Source of the DNA: Pseudomonas cichorii
GTDB taxonomy: Bacteria; Pseudomonadota; Gammaproteobacteria; Pseudomonadales; Pseudomonadaceae
Direction: 5' to 3'
Length of the DNA: 64,000 bases
Assembly (NCBI RefSeq): GCF_015471405.1
Contig: NZ_BLVZ01000003.1
Span: forward strand, 393,085-457,084
The position numbers and the translations under genes were made by a program. Of the stretch, positions 27,820 to 42,032 are shown in pieces (positions within the stretch are counted from its first letter, which is position 1; each line of letters opens with the position of its first letter). Under the pieces are notes generated by a model. That model saw nothing but the letters and a program-made list of their open reading frames with translations. It was not told the origin of the DNA and ran no database searches.

Positions 27820-30093
27820 TCAAGCCATCTCGGCAGTTGTCTCGAAATCAAAGGTGATCTCACCATCCTTGATATCGACATGCACAACGCCACCGTGCTC
27901 CGACAACTCACCGAACAGGATCTCCTCAGCCAGGGGACGCTTGATCTTGTCCTGGATAAGGCGAGCCATTGGTCGAGCGCCCATCGCGGCATCGTAGCCA
28001 CCTTGCGCCAGCCAGCTTCTGGCAGCGTCGGAGACTTCGAGCAGCACACGCTTGTCTTCCAGTTGCGCCTGAAGCTCGGTAAGGAACTTGTCGACCACGC
28101 TCTTGATGACTTCGTGGCTGAGACGGCCAAACTGGATGATGGTGTCCAGACGGTTGCGGAACTCCGGCGTGAAACTCTTCTTGATCACTTCCATTGCATC
28201 GGACGAGTGGTCCTGATGCGTGAAACCGATCGAAGCCCGCGCTGCCGACTCGGCACCTGCGTTGGTGGTCATGATGACGATCACATTGCGGAAATCCGCC
28301 TTGCGCCCGTTGTTATCGGTGAGCGTACCGTGGTCCATGACCTGCAAGAGCAGGTTGAAGACTTCAGGATGCGCCTTTTCGATTTCATCGAGCAGCAATA
28401 CGCAATGCGGCTGACGGGTGATGGCCTCGGTAAGAAGACCGCCCTGATCGAAACCGACATAGCCCGGAGGCGCACCGATCAGACGCGAAACGGTATGACG
28501 CTCCATGTATTCGGACATGTCGAAGCGAATCAGCTCGACGCCCAGAGCCTTGGCCAACTGACGCGCCGCTTCCGTCTTGCCGACGCCGGTAGGCCCGGCA
28601 AACAGGAAGGAACCCACGGGTTTGTCAGGTGACTTCAGCCCGGCACGAGACAGCTTGATTGCCGTGGACAGCGAGTCGATAGCTGCATCCTGGCCAAAGA
28701 CGGTGAGCTTGAGATCGCGCTCCAGATTACGCAGCAGCTCCTTGTCGGAACTGTTGACGTGTTTCGGGGGAATACGCGCGATTTTCGCGACGATATCTTC
28801 GACCTGCGGCACATCGATGCACTTGACCCGACGCTCGGCCGGTTGCAGGCGCTGGAAGGCACCGGCTTCGTCGATGACGTCAATCGCCTTGTCCGGCATA
28901 TGCCGATCATTGATGTAGCGAGAGGCCAGCTCGGCAGCGGCGCGCAACGCTTCGTCGCTGTACTCGATGCTGTGATGCTGCTCGAAGCGCCCCTTGAGCC
29001 CTCTGAGGATACCAATCGTATCCTCGACCGACGGCTCGGAGACATCGACTTTCTGGAAGCGACGCGCCAGGGCGCGATCCTTCTCGAAAATCCCGCGGAA
29101 CTCCTGGAAGGTGGTAGAGCCGATGCAACGGATATCGCCGGAAGACAGCAGCGGCTTGAGCAGGTTGGAAGCATCCATCACCCCGCCAGAAGCTGCACCC
29201 GCACCGATGATGGTATGAATCTCATCGATGAACAGGATGGCATGAGGCCGCTTGCGCAGTTCATTGAGCAGCGCCTTGAAACGCTTCTCGAAATCACCGC
29301 GATATTTGGTACCCGCCAGCAATGCTCCCAGATCAAGGGAGTAGACGACGCTGCTGGCCAACAGATCCGGCACCTGATTGTCGACGATACGCTTGGCCAG
29401 CCCTTCGGCGATGGCCGTCTTGCCAACACCCGCCTCACCCACCAGCAGAGGGTTGTTCTTGCGACGACGGGCGAGAATCTGAGCAACGCGCTCGACCTCA
29501 CTCTCACGCCCGACCAGAGGGTCGATTCGCCCCTGGCGCGCCAGTTCGTTCAGGTTGCTTGCATAGGCATCCAGAGGATTGCCTGAGGAAGAAGCCTCGC
29601 CACCCTCGTCGTCCTGCATATCCTGCTCACCTTCAGAAGAGTGTTCGCCATGCCCTGGAACCTTGGAGATACCATGGGCGATGTAATTGACGACATCAAT
29701 CCGGGCCACGCTCTGCTGCTTGAGCAAGAAGACGGCCTGGCTTTCCTGCTCACTGAAAATCGCAACCAGCACATTGGCACCGGTAACTTCACGCTTGCCG
29801 GAACTCTGTACATGGAAGACTGCACGTTGCAACACGCGCTGGAACCCTAGCGTCGGCTGGGTTTCACGATCCTCGTCATGGACGGGGATCAGTGGAGTTG
29901 TGGAGTCGATGAACTCCTGCAGATCATGCTTGAGCTTATCGAGGTTTGCGCCGCAGGCACGCAAGACAGTGGCTGCAGCCTCATTATCCAATAGAGCCAG
30001 CAGGAGGTGCTCGACCGTCATGAATTCATGACGTTTTGAGCGAGCTTCCTTGAAGGCAAGATTGAGGGTGACTTCGAGCTCACGGTTTAACAT
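27820..30093 (-). CDS. clpA: ATP-dependent Clp protease ATPase subunit ClpA
   Basis: A 757-residue double AAA+ unfoldase that feeds substrates to ClpP. The N-domain (MLNRELEVTLNLAFKEARSK) binds ClpS. Walker A motifs are GEAGVGKTAIAEGLA (first ring, about 217-231) and GPTGVGKTEAARQLA (second ring, about 498-512). The ClpP-docking loop IGFTHQ lies near residue 620. GAGGTGAAG precedes the ATG. The gene follows clpS by 30 bases, so adaptor and unfoldase are co-expressed. Confidence 0.97.
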   Translation of the reverse strand: MLNRELEVTLNLAFKEARSKRHEFMTVEHLLLALLDNEAAATVLRACGANLDKLKHDLQEFIDSTTPLIPVHDEDRETQPTLGFQRVLQRAVFHVQSSGKREVTGANVLVAIFSEQESQAVFLLKQQSVARIDVVNYIAHGISKVPGHGEHSSEGEQDMQDDEGGEASSSGNPLDAYASNLNELARQGRIDPLVGRESEVERVAQILARRRKNNPLLVGEAGVGKTAIAEGLAKRIVDNQVPDLLASSVVYSLDLGALLAGTKYRGDFEKRFKALLNELRKRPHAILFIDEIHTIIGAGAASGGVMDASNLLKPLLSSGDIRCIGSTTFQEFRGIFEKDRALARRFQKVDVSEPSVEDTIGILRGLKGRFEQHHSIEYSDEALRAAAELASRYINDRHMPDKAIDVIDEAGAFQRLQPAERRVKCIDVPQVEDIVAKIARIPPKHVNSSDKELLRNLERDLKLTVFGQDAAIDSLSTAIKLSRAGLKSPDKPVGSFLFAGPTGVGKTEAARQLAKALGVELIRFDMSEYMERHTVSRLIGAPPGYVGFDQGGLLTEAITRQPHCVLLLDEIEKAHPEVFNLLLQVMDHGTLTDNNGRKADFRNVIVIMTTNAGAESAARASIGFTHQDHSSDAMEVIKKSFTPEFRNRLDTIIQFGRLSHEVIKSVVDKFLTELQAQLEDKRVLLEVSDAARSWLAQGGYDAAMGARPMARLIQDKIKRPLAEEILFGELSEHGGVVHVDIKDGEITFDFETTAEMA

Positions 30094-30123
30094 AGCTTCA
30101 CCTCATACCCAAGTGGCCGGCGT

Positions 30124-30486
30124 TTAACCGTCCTTCTCGATCTCACAGAGTAGTGGATGCTGGCTTTCCCGGGCGTATTGATTGACCTGCATTGCCTTGG
30201 TTTCGGCTATGTCGCGGGTAAACAATCCGCATACTGCCCGCCCCTCTGTATGGACGGCCAGCATGACCTTGGTGGCCAGCTCACGATTCAGGTTGAAAAA
30301 CACCTCAAGAACTTCGACGACGAAATCCATAGGGGTGTAATCATCGTTAAACAAAACCACCTTGTACATTGGTGGCGCCTGCAGGGTGGGCTTGGCGTCC
30401 TGCAACGCAATGCCAGCTGAGTCGTCCTCGTGTGACTGTGGACCGTCCTGATTGAATGTTAGTCGAATCTTGCTGATTGCATGCAT
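30124..30486 (-). CDS. clpS: Clp protease adaptor ClpS
   Basis: A 120-residue adaptor delivering N-degron substrates to ClpA. Conserved segments are [20 protein letters not shown], which holds the binding-pocket Asn-Asp, and [23 protein letters not shown] 30486 gives [15 protein letters not shown], the usual Pseudomonas N-terminus; the ribosome site is weak. It is divergent from cspD, as in P. aeruginosa and E. coli. Confidence 0.96.
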   Translation of the reverse strand: MHAISKIRLTFNQDGPQSHEDDSAGIALQDAKPTLQAPPMYKVVLFNDDYTPMDFVVEVLEVFFNLNRELATKVMLAVHTEGRAVCGLFTRDIAETKAMQVNQYARESQHPLLCEIEKDG

Positions 30487-30712
30487 GGTAAAGAAAGGTT
30501 CGTATAAAGAGCGGGTTGAATAATTTAGTCGCAGCATGACCGGTTTTCACATCGACCGCCGCATGACCTTGACTATCAGCTAATCGGTGTTACAAACAAT
30601 AGAGCCCACATTGGGTAAAAAGGGTCCGCGCAGTCAACCAAAATTTTTTTTAGGCCAGGCGGATTGAGGTGGATGATACTCCAGACGGAGTCCTTTGCAG
30701 AGGGATATGGCT

Positions 30713-30985
30713 ATGCTCAGTGGTAAAGTCAAGTGGTTCAATAATGCAAAAGGCTATGGATTTATTCTTGCCGATGGCAGAGATGAAGATCTGTTTGCTC
30801 ATTATTCAGCCATACAAATGGATGGCTACAAAACGCTCAAGGCAGGCCAACCGGTCCAATTTGAGATCATTCAAGGGCCAAAGGGATTACATGCCGTGAA
30901 TATCTCGTCTGCGTCCACAGCTACTGTTCCAACATCCGCAGATGCTTCAAGCGCAGCACAAAAGCCAGCTAATGTGTCGGCCTGA
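30713..30985 (+). CDS. cspD: Cold-shock-domain protein CspD
   Basis: A 90-residue single-stranded nucleic-acid-binding protein. The cold-shock domain covers residues 1-67, with RNP1 KGYGFIL and RNP2 DLFAHY, and GYKTLKAGQPVQFEIIQGPK after it. The 23-residue Ala/Ser/Thr-rich tail is disordered. In E. coli, CspD inhibits replication in stationary phase. AGAGGG lies eight bases before ATG 30713; ATG 30707 would be too close. It is divergent from clpS and converges on icd. Confidence 0.93.
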   Translation: MLSGKVKWFNNAKGYGFILADGRDEDLFAHYSAIQMDGYKTLKAGQPVQFEIIQGPKGLHAVNISSASTATVPTSADASSAAQKPANVSA

Positions 30986-31020
30986 AGCAGACCACCACAG
31001 ACGCCAGCCATGAAAGAAAC

Positions 31021-31047
31021 AGCCAGTTCAGGATGACTGAACTGGCT
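31021..31047 (-). terminator. Hairpin between cspD and icd
   Basis: AGCCAGTTCAG pairs perfectly with CTGAACTGGCT across five bases. GTTTCTTTC follows on the minus strand, so it most likely ends icd transcription and may also serve cspD. Confidence 0.65.
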
Positions 31048-31066
31048 GCTGCACGGCAGCGGTTGC

Positions 31067-32323
31067 TCACATGTGCGCAATCAGGGCATCGCCGAACGCC
31101 GATGACGAGAGCAGCGTCGCGCCCTCCATCAAACGCTCGAAATCATAAGTAACAGTTTTAGCGGCAATCGCGCCATTGGTGCCCTTTATAACCAGATCGG
31201 CAGCCTCGACCCACCCCATGTGCCGCAGCATCATTTCGGCAGACAGAATCAAGGATCCCGGATTGACCTGATCCTTACCGGCATATTTTGGCGCCGTACC
31301 ATGCGTCGCCTCGAACATCGCCACGGTATCCGAGAGATTGGCACCTGGCGCAATCCCGATGCCTCCAACCTCGGCAGCCAGCGCGTCGGAAAGGTAATCC
31401 CCATTGAGATTAAGCGTTGCAATGACATCGTATTCGGCCGGACGCAGCAGGATCTGCTGAAGCATCGCATCGGCGATGGCATCCTTGACGATCACATCCT
31501 TGCCGGTACGAGTATTGGTGAACTGCATCCAGGGGCCACCATCGAGCAGGGTCGCACCAAATTCCTCGGCGGCAACCTCATAAGCCCACTCCTTGAAGGC
31601 GCCTTCGGTAAATTTCATGATGTTGCCTTTATGCACGATGGTCAGCGAGTCGCGATCATTGTCGACCACATACTGCAACGCCTTGCGCGCCAGACGCCGG
31701 GTACCCTCTCGGGAAACAGGCTTGACCCCGATACCGCAATCCTGATCAAAGCGGATTTTCGTGACCCCCATCTCCTCCTTCAGAAAACGGATGACTTTGG
31801 TCGCTTCGGGAGATCCTGCCTTCCATTCAATCCCGGCATAAATATCTTCGGAGTTTTCACGAAAGATCGTCATGTTCACATCGCCGGGCTTCTTGACCGG
31901 GCTGGGCACGCCCTCGAACCATCGCACCGGCCGCAGGCAGACATACAGGTCCAGTTGCTGGCGCAAGGCAACGTTCAGCGAACGAATGCCGCCACCGACC
32001 GGTGTGGTCAGAGGCCCCTTGATGGAAACCACGTACTCCCTCACAGCATCCAGCGTTTCCTGGGGCAGCCAGGTGTCCGGGTCGTAAATCCGGGTCGCCT
32101 TCTCTCCGGCATAGACCTCCATCCATGAAATCCTGCGTGTATCGCCATATGCCTTGCTGACTGCCGCATCCACCACCTTGATCATGACGGGCGTGATATC
32201 GATGCCAATGCCATCCCCCTCGATGAAGGGAATGATCGGATTATCGGGAACGTTCAGGGAGTGGTCTGCGTTGACAGTGATCTTCTCACCGACGGCGGGA
32301 ATTATTGTTTTTTGATATGCCAT
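31067..32323 (-). CDS. icd: NADP-dependent isocitrate dehydrogenase, dimeric
   Basis: A 418-residue TCA-cycle enzyme converting isocitrate to 2-oxoglutarate. It shows [20 protein letters not shown] at the N-terminus, [20 protein letters not shown], the phosphorylation-site Ser in IRSLNVA, and [20 protein letters not shown] near the C-terminus. ATG 32323 is chosen because GGAG sits seven bases upstream. It is divergent from the unrelated monomeric idh, so two isoenzymes share one control region. Confidence 0.96.
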   Translation of the reverse strand: MAYQKTIIPAVGEKITVNADHSLNVPDNPIIPFIEGDGIGIDITPVMIKVVDAAVSKAYGDTRRISWMEVYAGEKATRIYDPDTWLPQETLDAVREYVVSIKGPLTTPVGGGIRSLNVALRQQLDLYVCLRPVRWFEGVPSPVKKPGDVNMTIFRENSEDIYAGIEWKAGSPEATKVIRFLKEEMGVTKIRFDQDCGIGVKPVSREGTRRLARKALQYVVDNDRDSLTIVHKGNIMKFTEGAFKEWAYEVAAEEFGATLLDGGPWMQFTNTRTGKDVIVKDAIADAMLQQILLRPAEYDVIATLNLNGDYLSDALAAEVGGIGIAPGANLSDTVAMFEATHGTAPKYAGKDQVNPGSLILSAEMMLRHMGWVEAADLVIKGTNGAIAAKTVTYDFERLMEGATLLSSSAFGDALIAHM

Positions 32324-34984
<2,661 letters not shown>

Positions 34985-35013
34985 GTGGCAAACCGGTCAG
35001 ACACATGACCTGC

Positions 35014-35042
35014 AAAAGCCCCGGCCACGCACCGGGGCTTTT
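35014..35042 (+). terminator. Terminator of idh
   Basis: AAAAGCCCCGG pairs with CCGGGGCTTTT around CCACGCA, 30 bases after the idh stop. Confidence 0.92.
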
Positions 35043-35085
35043 GTATTTCAGGGCCGAGAAAATTCAAAGGTCATCAATCACTTTG

Positions 35086-35173
35086 TGGGAGGCAGCTTGC
35101 TGGCGACTTCAGCGTACAGGCGCAGAATATCTGCCGGTTTCACAGGCCTTTTCGCCAGCAAGCTGCCTCCTAC
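35086..35173. repeat. REPIN, copy B (inverted relative to copy A)
   Basis: Arms GGGAGGCAGCTTGCTGGCGA (about 35088-35107) and TCGCCAGCAAGCTGCCTCCT (35152-35171) face each other. The centre is nearly the reverse complement of that at 17880-17924. It ends about 24 bases before the nudJ start codon, so it probably lies inside the nudJ leader. Confidence 0.9.
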
Positions 35174-35196
35174 CCCCATACACGAGTAGCAACATT

Positions 35197-35643
35197 ATGG
35201 AATGGCAAGCCCACGTTACCGTCGCCACCATCGTCGAAGATCAGGGCCGCTTCCTGTTTGTCGAAGAGATCAAGGGCGGACAAGCAGTACTCAACCAACC
35301 CGCCGGCCATCTGGACCCGAACGAAAGCCTGCAACACGCGGCCGTGCGCGAAACCCTGGAAGAAACCGGCTGGAACGTCGAACTGACCAGCGTGATCGGC
35401 ATTTATCTGTACACCGCGCCCAGCAATGGCGTGACTTACCAACGCATCTGCTTTGCCGCCAAGGCCCTGCGCCATCATCCCGAGTACGCGCTGGACGAAG
35501 GCATTGTCGGCCCGGTCTGGCTGACACGCGACGAACTCCTGACCCAGCAGCATCGCTGGCGCAGCGAGCTGGTCCTGCGCTGTGTCGATGATTATCTGAA
35601 TGGCGAACACTTCAGTCTTGCCTTGCTGCGCGACAAGGCGTGA
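35197..35643 (+). CDS. nudJ: Nudix hydrolase NudJ-like
   Basis: A 148-residue Nudix pyrophosphatase. The Nudix box is complete, GHLDPNESLQHAAVRETLEE followed by TGW (about residues 37-59), with the metal-binding REXXEE core. E. coli NudJ hydrolyses thiamine and nucleoside pyrophosphates, and nudJ neighbours mnmA-hflD-purB there too. ATG 35197 gives MEWQAHVTVATIVED, the family start; the upstream extension crosses the REPIN and is rejected. The ribosome site is weak. Confidence 0.9.
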   Translation: MEWQAHVTVATIVEDQGRFLFVEEIKGGQAVLNQPAGHLDPNESLQHAAVRETLEETGWNVELTSVIGIYLYTAPSNGVTYQRICFAAKALRHHPEYALDEGIVGPVWLTRDELLTQQHRWRSELVLRCVDDYLNGEHFSLALLRDKA

Positions 35644-35703
35644 GACTCGACGCCCACAGCCTGATAGAATCGCGTCCTTTTCAAGGCCACCCATTGAACT
35701 CCC

Positions 35704-36833
35704 ATGCGTGATCCAGCCCACTGCAACCCAGAAAACAAGCGCGTCATAGTCGGCATGTCCGGCGGCGTGGACTCATCCGTTTCCGCTGTCCTGCTCATGG
35801 AGCAGGGTTATCAGGTGGAAGGCTTGTTCATGAAGAACTGGGAAGAAGACGACGGAACGGAATACTGCACTGCCCGCGAAGACCTGGCAGACGCTCAGGC
35901 CGTGTGCGACAAGATTGGCATAAAGCTGCACACCGCCAACTTCGCCGCCGAGTACTGGGATAACGTGTTCGAGCACTTCCTGGAAGAGTACAAGGCAGGC
36001 CGCACGCCCAACCCGGACATCCTGTGCAACCGGGAAATCAAGTTCAAGGCCTTCCTTGACTACGCCCTGATGCTCGGCGCCGACCTGATTGCAACCGGAC
36101 ATTATGTACGTCGCCGCGATATCGACGGCCGTACCGAACTGCTCAAAGGCCTGGACCCGAACAAGGACCAGAGCTATTTCCTGCATGCCGTAGGCGGCGA
36201 ACAGATTGCCAGGACGCTGTTTCCGGTCGGCGAACTGGAAAAGCCCGAGGTGCGTGCCATCGCCGAGAAACACGGCCTGGCGACAGCCAAGAAGAAGGAC
36301 TCCACCGGCATCTGCTTTATCGGCGAGCGCCGTTTCACGGATTTCCTGCGTCAGTACCTTCCCGCCCAGCCCGGCGAGATCAAGACCACCGAAGGCGAGG
36401 TCATCGGCCGCCACAACGGCCTGATGTATCACACCATCGGCCAGCGTCAGGGCCTGGGCATCGGCGGCCTGAAGGATGCGAGCGATGATCCGTGGTATGT
36501 ACTGGTCAAGGACCTGGAACACAACGAGTTGATCGTCGGCCAGGGCAACGACCATCCATGGTTGTTTTCCCAGGCACTGGTCACCTCGCAGATCTATTGG
36601 GTCAACCCGATAGACCTGAGCAACCCGAAGAAACTGACCGCCAAGGTTCGTTATCGCCAGGGCGACCAGCACTGTACGCTGGAAAAGACCGCTGATGGCT
36701 ACCGCGCCCTATTCGATGAACCGCAGCGCGCCGTGACACCCGGTCAGTCCGTGGTGTTCTATGACGGTGAAATCTGCCTGGGGGGCGGCGTCATTGAAAT
36801 AGCCGAACCCTGGAAGAGCAAGGACAAGCGTTG

Positions 36834-36834
<1 letters not shown>
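35704..36834 (+). CDS. mnmA: tRNA-specific 2-thiouridylase MnmA
   Basis: A 376-residue enzyme that thiolates U34 of Lys, Glu and Gln tRNAs using sulfur from TusE. The PP-loop is [15 protein letters not shown] (about 18-32). Catalytic Cys residues are in [11 protein letters not shown] (about 106) and [12 protein letters not shown] (about 205). The tusDCBE genes that supply its sulfur lie at 14.3-15.7 kb. Its stop overlaps the hflD start by one base (TGATG). Confidence 0.97.
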
Positions 36835-38956
<2,122 letters not shown>

Positions 38957-38975
38957 CAAGTAACACTTTCTGCAC

Positions 38976-39000
38976 ACGCCCGGCTGTGCCGGGCGTTTTC
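38976..39000 (+). terminator. Terminator of purB
   Basis: ACGCCCGGC pairs with GCCGGGCGT around TGT, followed by a short T run, 20 bases after the stop codon. Confidence 0.85.
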
Positions 39001-39017
39001 ATTTCAAGGGCTTACAA

Positions 39018-40184
39018 ATGAATCCTGATATTCCTCTTCAACTTCTGGGCGGCATGAGCGCGCGTGTTTTCCTGCGTGACTACTGGCAGAAAAAGCCCCT
39101 CCTGATCCGTCAGGCGCTGCCGGACTTTCAAAGCCCGATCGATCCTGACGAACTGGCTGGCCTGGCCCTGGAAGAAGAAGTCGAATCCCGACTGGTCATC
39201 GAAAACGGCGAACGCCCATGGGAATTGCGTCGCGGCCCGTTCACCGAAGACGATTTCAGCAAGATGCCTGAGCGCGAATGGACACTGCTGGTCCAGGCCG
39301 TGGATCAATTCGTCCCCGAAGTCAGCGAACTGCTGGAGAACTTCCGCTTCCTGCCAAGCTGGCGTATCGATGACGTCATGATCAGCTACGCCGCACCGGG
39401 CGGTAGCGTCGGGCCACACTACGACAATTACGACGTATTCCTGCTGCAGGGTCATGGCAAACGTCACTGGCAGATCGGCCAGATGTGCGACTCCGAAAGC
39501 CCGCTGCTCCCTCACGCAGACCTGCGCATCCTTTCGGACTTCCAGATGACTGAAGAGTGGACTCTGGAGCCGGGCGACATGTTGTATCTGCCGCCACGCC
39601 TTGCACACAGCGGCGTTGCAGTGGATGACTGCCTGACCTACTCGGTAGGTTTCCGGGCACCGAGCGCTGCGGAAGTGCTGACCCACTTCACCGACTTCCT
39701 CAGCCAGTTCATCCCGGATGAAGAGCGTTACACCGACGCCGACGCACAACCGGCCAGCGACCCGCATCAGATCCAGAAAGACGCCCTTGACCGTCTCAAG
39801 ACACTGCTGGCCGAGCACATGAGCGACGAACGCCTGCTGCTGACCTGGTTTGGCCAGTTCATGACCGAGCCTCGCTACCCGGAGCTGGTCGTCGGCCCGG
39901 AACTCGAAGAAGAGGACCTGCTCGACAGCCTGGAACAGGGCGCAGTTCTCATTCGCAACCCAAGCGCACGCCTGGCATGGTCTGAAGTTGATGACGATCT
40001 GCTACTGTTCGCCAGTGGCCAAAGTCGTCTTTTGCCGGGCAGCCTGCGCGAACTGCTTAAATTGATTTGTGCGGCCGATTCGCTGCACAGCGAAAACCTC
40101 GGCCAATGGTTGGCCGATGAAGAGGGACGCAATCTGATTTGCGAACTCGTAAAACAAGGAAGCCTGGGATTTGCCGATGAATAA
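39018..40184 (+). CDS. roxA: Ribosomal protein L16 arginine hydroxylase (RoxA/YcfD, cupin)
   Basis: A 388-residue Fe(II)/2-oxoglutarate oxygenase of the JmjC type that hydroxylates an Arg of L16 in E. coli. The metal triad is HYDNYDVFLLQGHG (HxD, about 134-136) plus the distal His in LAHSGVAVDD (about 197). The N-terminus has VFLRDYWQKKPLLIRQALPD. The C-terminal winged-helix-like part follows residue 290. Its last codons overlap the start of the next GNAT gene. Confidence 0.93.
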   Translation: MNPDIPLQLLGGMSARVFLRDYWQKKPLLIRQALPDFQSPIDPDELAGLALEEEVESRLVIENGERPWELRRGPFTEDDFSKMPEREWTLLVQAVDQFVPEVSELLENFRFLPSWRIDDVMISYAAPGGSVGPHYDNYDVFLLQGHGKRHWQIGQMCDSESPLLPHADLRILSDFQMTEEWTLEPGDMLYLPPRLAHSGVAVDDCLTYSVGFRAPSAAEVLTHFTDFLSQFIPDEERYTDADAQPASDPHQIQKDALDRLKTLLAEHMSDERLLLTWFGQFMTEPRYPELVVGPELEEEDLLDSLEQGAVLIRNPSARLAWSEVDDDLLLFASGQSRLLPGSLRELLKLICAADSLHSENLGQWLADEEGRNLICELVKQGSLGFADE

Positions 40185-40599
40185 AATCACTGTATCCGTC
40201 GCGGACTGGCAGAAGAATAACGCCGATATCCGGCGTATTCGTGAAGCCGTGTTCATTGCCGAGCAATCGGTACCACCGGAACTGGAATGGGACTCGGAGG
40301 ATAGCGACGCCATACATTTTCTGGCCCGTGAAGGCGATTATGCCGTCGGCACTGCCCGACTGCTGCCGGACGGCGAGATCGGCCGCCTGTCGGTCCTCAA
40401 GGACTGGCGCGGCCTGAAAGCCGGTGAAATGCTGCTGACCGCCATCCTCGAAGAAGCACAGACCCGTGGCCTGAAGCAGCAGAAGCTCAGTGCGCAGGTT
40501 CAGGCCGTTGCGTTCTATCAGCGCTTTGGTTTCACCGTGGTCGGCGACGAGTTTCTCGAAGCCGGGCTGCCGCATATCGATATGGTGCGTCAGGCCTGA
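40177..40599 (+). CDS. GNAT-family N-acetyltransferase (ElaA/YjcF-like)
   Basis: A 140-residue acetyltransferase. It has IRREVF-type entry IRRIREAVFIAEQSVPPELE and a strand GTARLLPDGEIGRLSVLKDW leading to the acetyl-CoA site RGLKAGEMLLTAIL. It ends with VAFYQRFGFTVVGDEFLEAG. The start ATG 40177 lies inside the end of roxA (overlap of eight bases), so it is translationally coupled. The substrate is unknown. Confidence 0.9.
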   Translation: MNKITVSVADWQKNNADIRRIREAVFIAEQSVPPELEWDSEDSDAIHFLAREGDYAVGTARLLPDGEIGRLSVLKDWRGLKAGEMLLTAILEEAQTRGLKQQKLSAQVQAVAFYQRFGFTVVGDEFLEAGLPHIDMVRQA

Positions 40600-40786
40600 T
40601 CCAGACCGATATGTAGGCGATTTTCAAGGCACTACATAACGTAACGCCCCGCCATTTTCTTGCAGCATGACTATGCTGGAACAGGAAATGCCGGGGCGTT
40701 TTGCCATCTGCCAATTCAACTTGCCCCCACCCCTGGCCGACAAAGTGGCACACTCGGTTTTTACGCGCCCCTCGCGGAGATTGGAC

Positions 40787-41527
40787 ATGTTGTTACGTAC
40801 CCTGCTCACTTCATTACTTGTCGCGTTCAGCACCTGTACGCTGGCCGCTACCGAAATCGTACCGCTCAATTACCGCACCAGCGCGGATCTGCTGCCAGTC
40901 GCCAAATCCTTTCTGGGAGCGGACGGCTCGGTCAGCGCCTACGGCAACCAACTGATCGTCAATGCCGAATCACGCAAGATCGAAGAACTTCGCGCCCTGA
41001 TCTCGCAACTGGACACCGCCCCCAAACGCCTGCTCATCAGCGTCGACACCAGTGACAGTGCCGCACGAACCACCAACGGCGGCAATGCAACTCGCATCAT
41101 CAGCTACGGCACCTCCAGCCGCGATGGCGGCGTACAGCAGGTGCAAGCCACCGAAGGCACGCCTGCACTGATTCAGACAGGCCAGAGCGTACCTCTGACC
41201 ACCACTCGCACGGACGCTTATGGCTATCCCCAGAGCAATACCGAATATCGCAACGTTACTCAGGGTTTCTACGTCACGGCCAGCGTTACCGGCGATATCG
41301 TCCACCTGAACATCAGCACCAATCGAGATCGCCTGAGCCAGGAGCGACCGGACGCCATCAAGGTCCAGAGCACCGACAGCCAGGTCAGCGGACGCCTGGG
41401 CGAATGGATCACTCTGGCGGGTTCCAGCGATCAATCGGTGGCTGATCAGCGTGGCATAGCGCAACGCTACTCCACCCAGGGTCGCGACGACATGGTTCTG
41501 CGGGTCAAGGTCGAAAGCCTTGAATAA
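40787..41527 (+). CDS. Exported secretin N-domain-like protein
   Basis: A 246-residue periplasmic protein. A signal peptide ends near residue 20 (FSTCTLAA). Residues 22-78 match a secretin short N-domain: IVPLNYRTSADLLPVAKSFL, then SVSAYGNQLIVNAESRKIEE, then LISQLDTAPKRLLISVDT. The rest resembles the start of the secretin fold (VTQGFYVTASVTGDIVHLNI) but no pore region follows, so it cannot form a full secretin. ATG 40787 has GGAG eight bases ahead. No secretion genes are adjacent. The role is unknown. Confidence 0.8.
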   Translation: MLLRTLLTSLLVAFSTCTLAATEIVPLNYRTSADLLPVAKSFLGADGSVSAYGNQLIVNAESRKIEELRALISQLDTAPKRLLISVDTSDSAARTTNGGNATRIISYGTSSRDGGVQQVQATEGTPALIQTGQSVPLTTTRTDAYGYPQSNTEYRNVTQGFYVTASVTGDIVHLNISTNRDRLSQERPDAIKVQSTDSQVSGRLGEWITLAGSSDQSVADQRGIAQRYSTQGRDDMVLRVKVESLE

Positions 41528-41636
41528 TCGGCAATGGCGTGAAAACCGGCACCCACGGGCCTTTTAGTGACCAGACAGTCGCATTGGACCAAAGATGTAG
41601 TTCCAATAAAAAAGCACTACAAAACGTTTGACGAGT

Positions 41637-41666
41637 AAAAAAGAGCGAGGCATGATTGCCTCGCTC
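41637..41666 (-). terminator. Minus-strand intrinsic terminator upstream of aceA
   Basis: GAGCGAGGCA pairs perfectly with TGCCTCGCTC around a four-base loop, and on the minus strand six U follow. No U run follows on the plus strand. It implies a minus-strand transcript originating between here and aceA. Confidence 0.75.
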
Positions 41667-41673
41667 CCGCTAA

Positions 41674-41862
41674 TCAGAGGCCTTCAAAAAGCCTCAGGAT
41701 CGAAGCTCTAAGCCTGAGCCGATTCCCGTCGATATTGCCCACAAGGCTGTTTGACGAGGTTACGACTGGAACGAAGTTGTCCCTGGGGACGGAAGCGTTA
41801 GCGGTTGATCGGCAAAGCTTTTCGAGCAAAGCAATAAGGCATCCACGAGCCGGATTGCTCAT
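41674..41862 (-). CDS. Possible small ORF ending at the minus-strand terminator
   Basis: A 62-codon frame (from ATG 41862; GTG/ATG choices a few codons earlier exist) ends seven bases before the terminator stem. The protein is basic (MSNPARGCLIALLEKLCRST at the N-terminus) with no recognised domain and no strong ribosome site. The transcript may instead be a non-coding RNA. Its only support is position relative to the terminator. Confidence 0.3.
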   Translation of the reverse strand: MSNPARGCLIALLEKLCRSTANASVPRDNFVPVVTSSNSLVGNIDGNRLRLRASILRLFEGL

Positions 41863-42032
41863 TCGCGCCGCCACACCTGCGCCTTCCTCTCCCGAGCACT
41901 TCGCTCCCCCGTCGCACCGCGCTTATTGCTGACCTCTGACAAGCGAGCAGCCATCTACCGTGCCTTCGATAAACGAGGCGTTTTGGCGGAGCAGGATCTT
42001 CCAACCAAAACCTGACAATGAGGTTTATCTCC
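41863..42032. other. Promoter region between the minus-strand unit and aceA
   Basis: Together with 41528-41862 this makes a 505-base gap without an established gene. It must contain the aceA promoter (plus) and, if the terminator at 41637-41666 is genuine, a minus-strand promoter. I see no clear palindrome in it. Confidence 0.4.
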
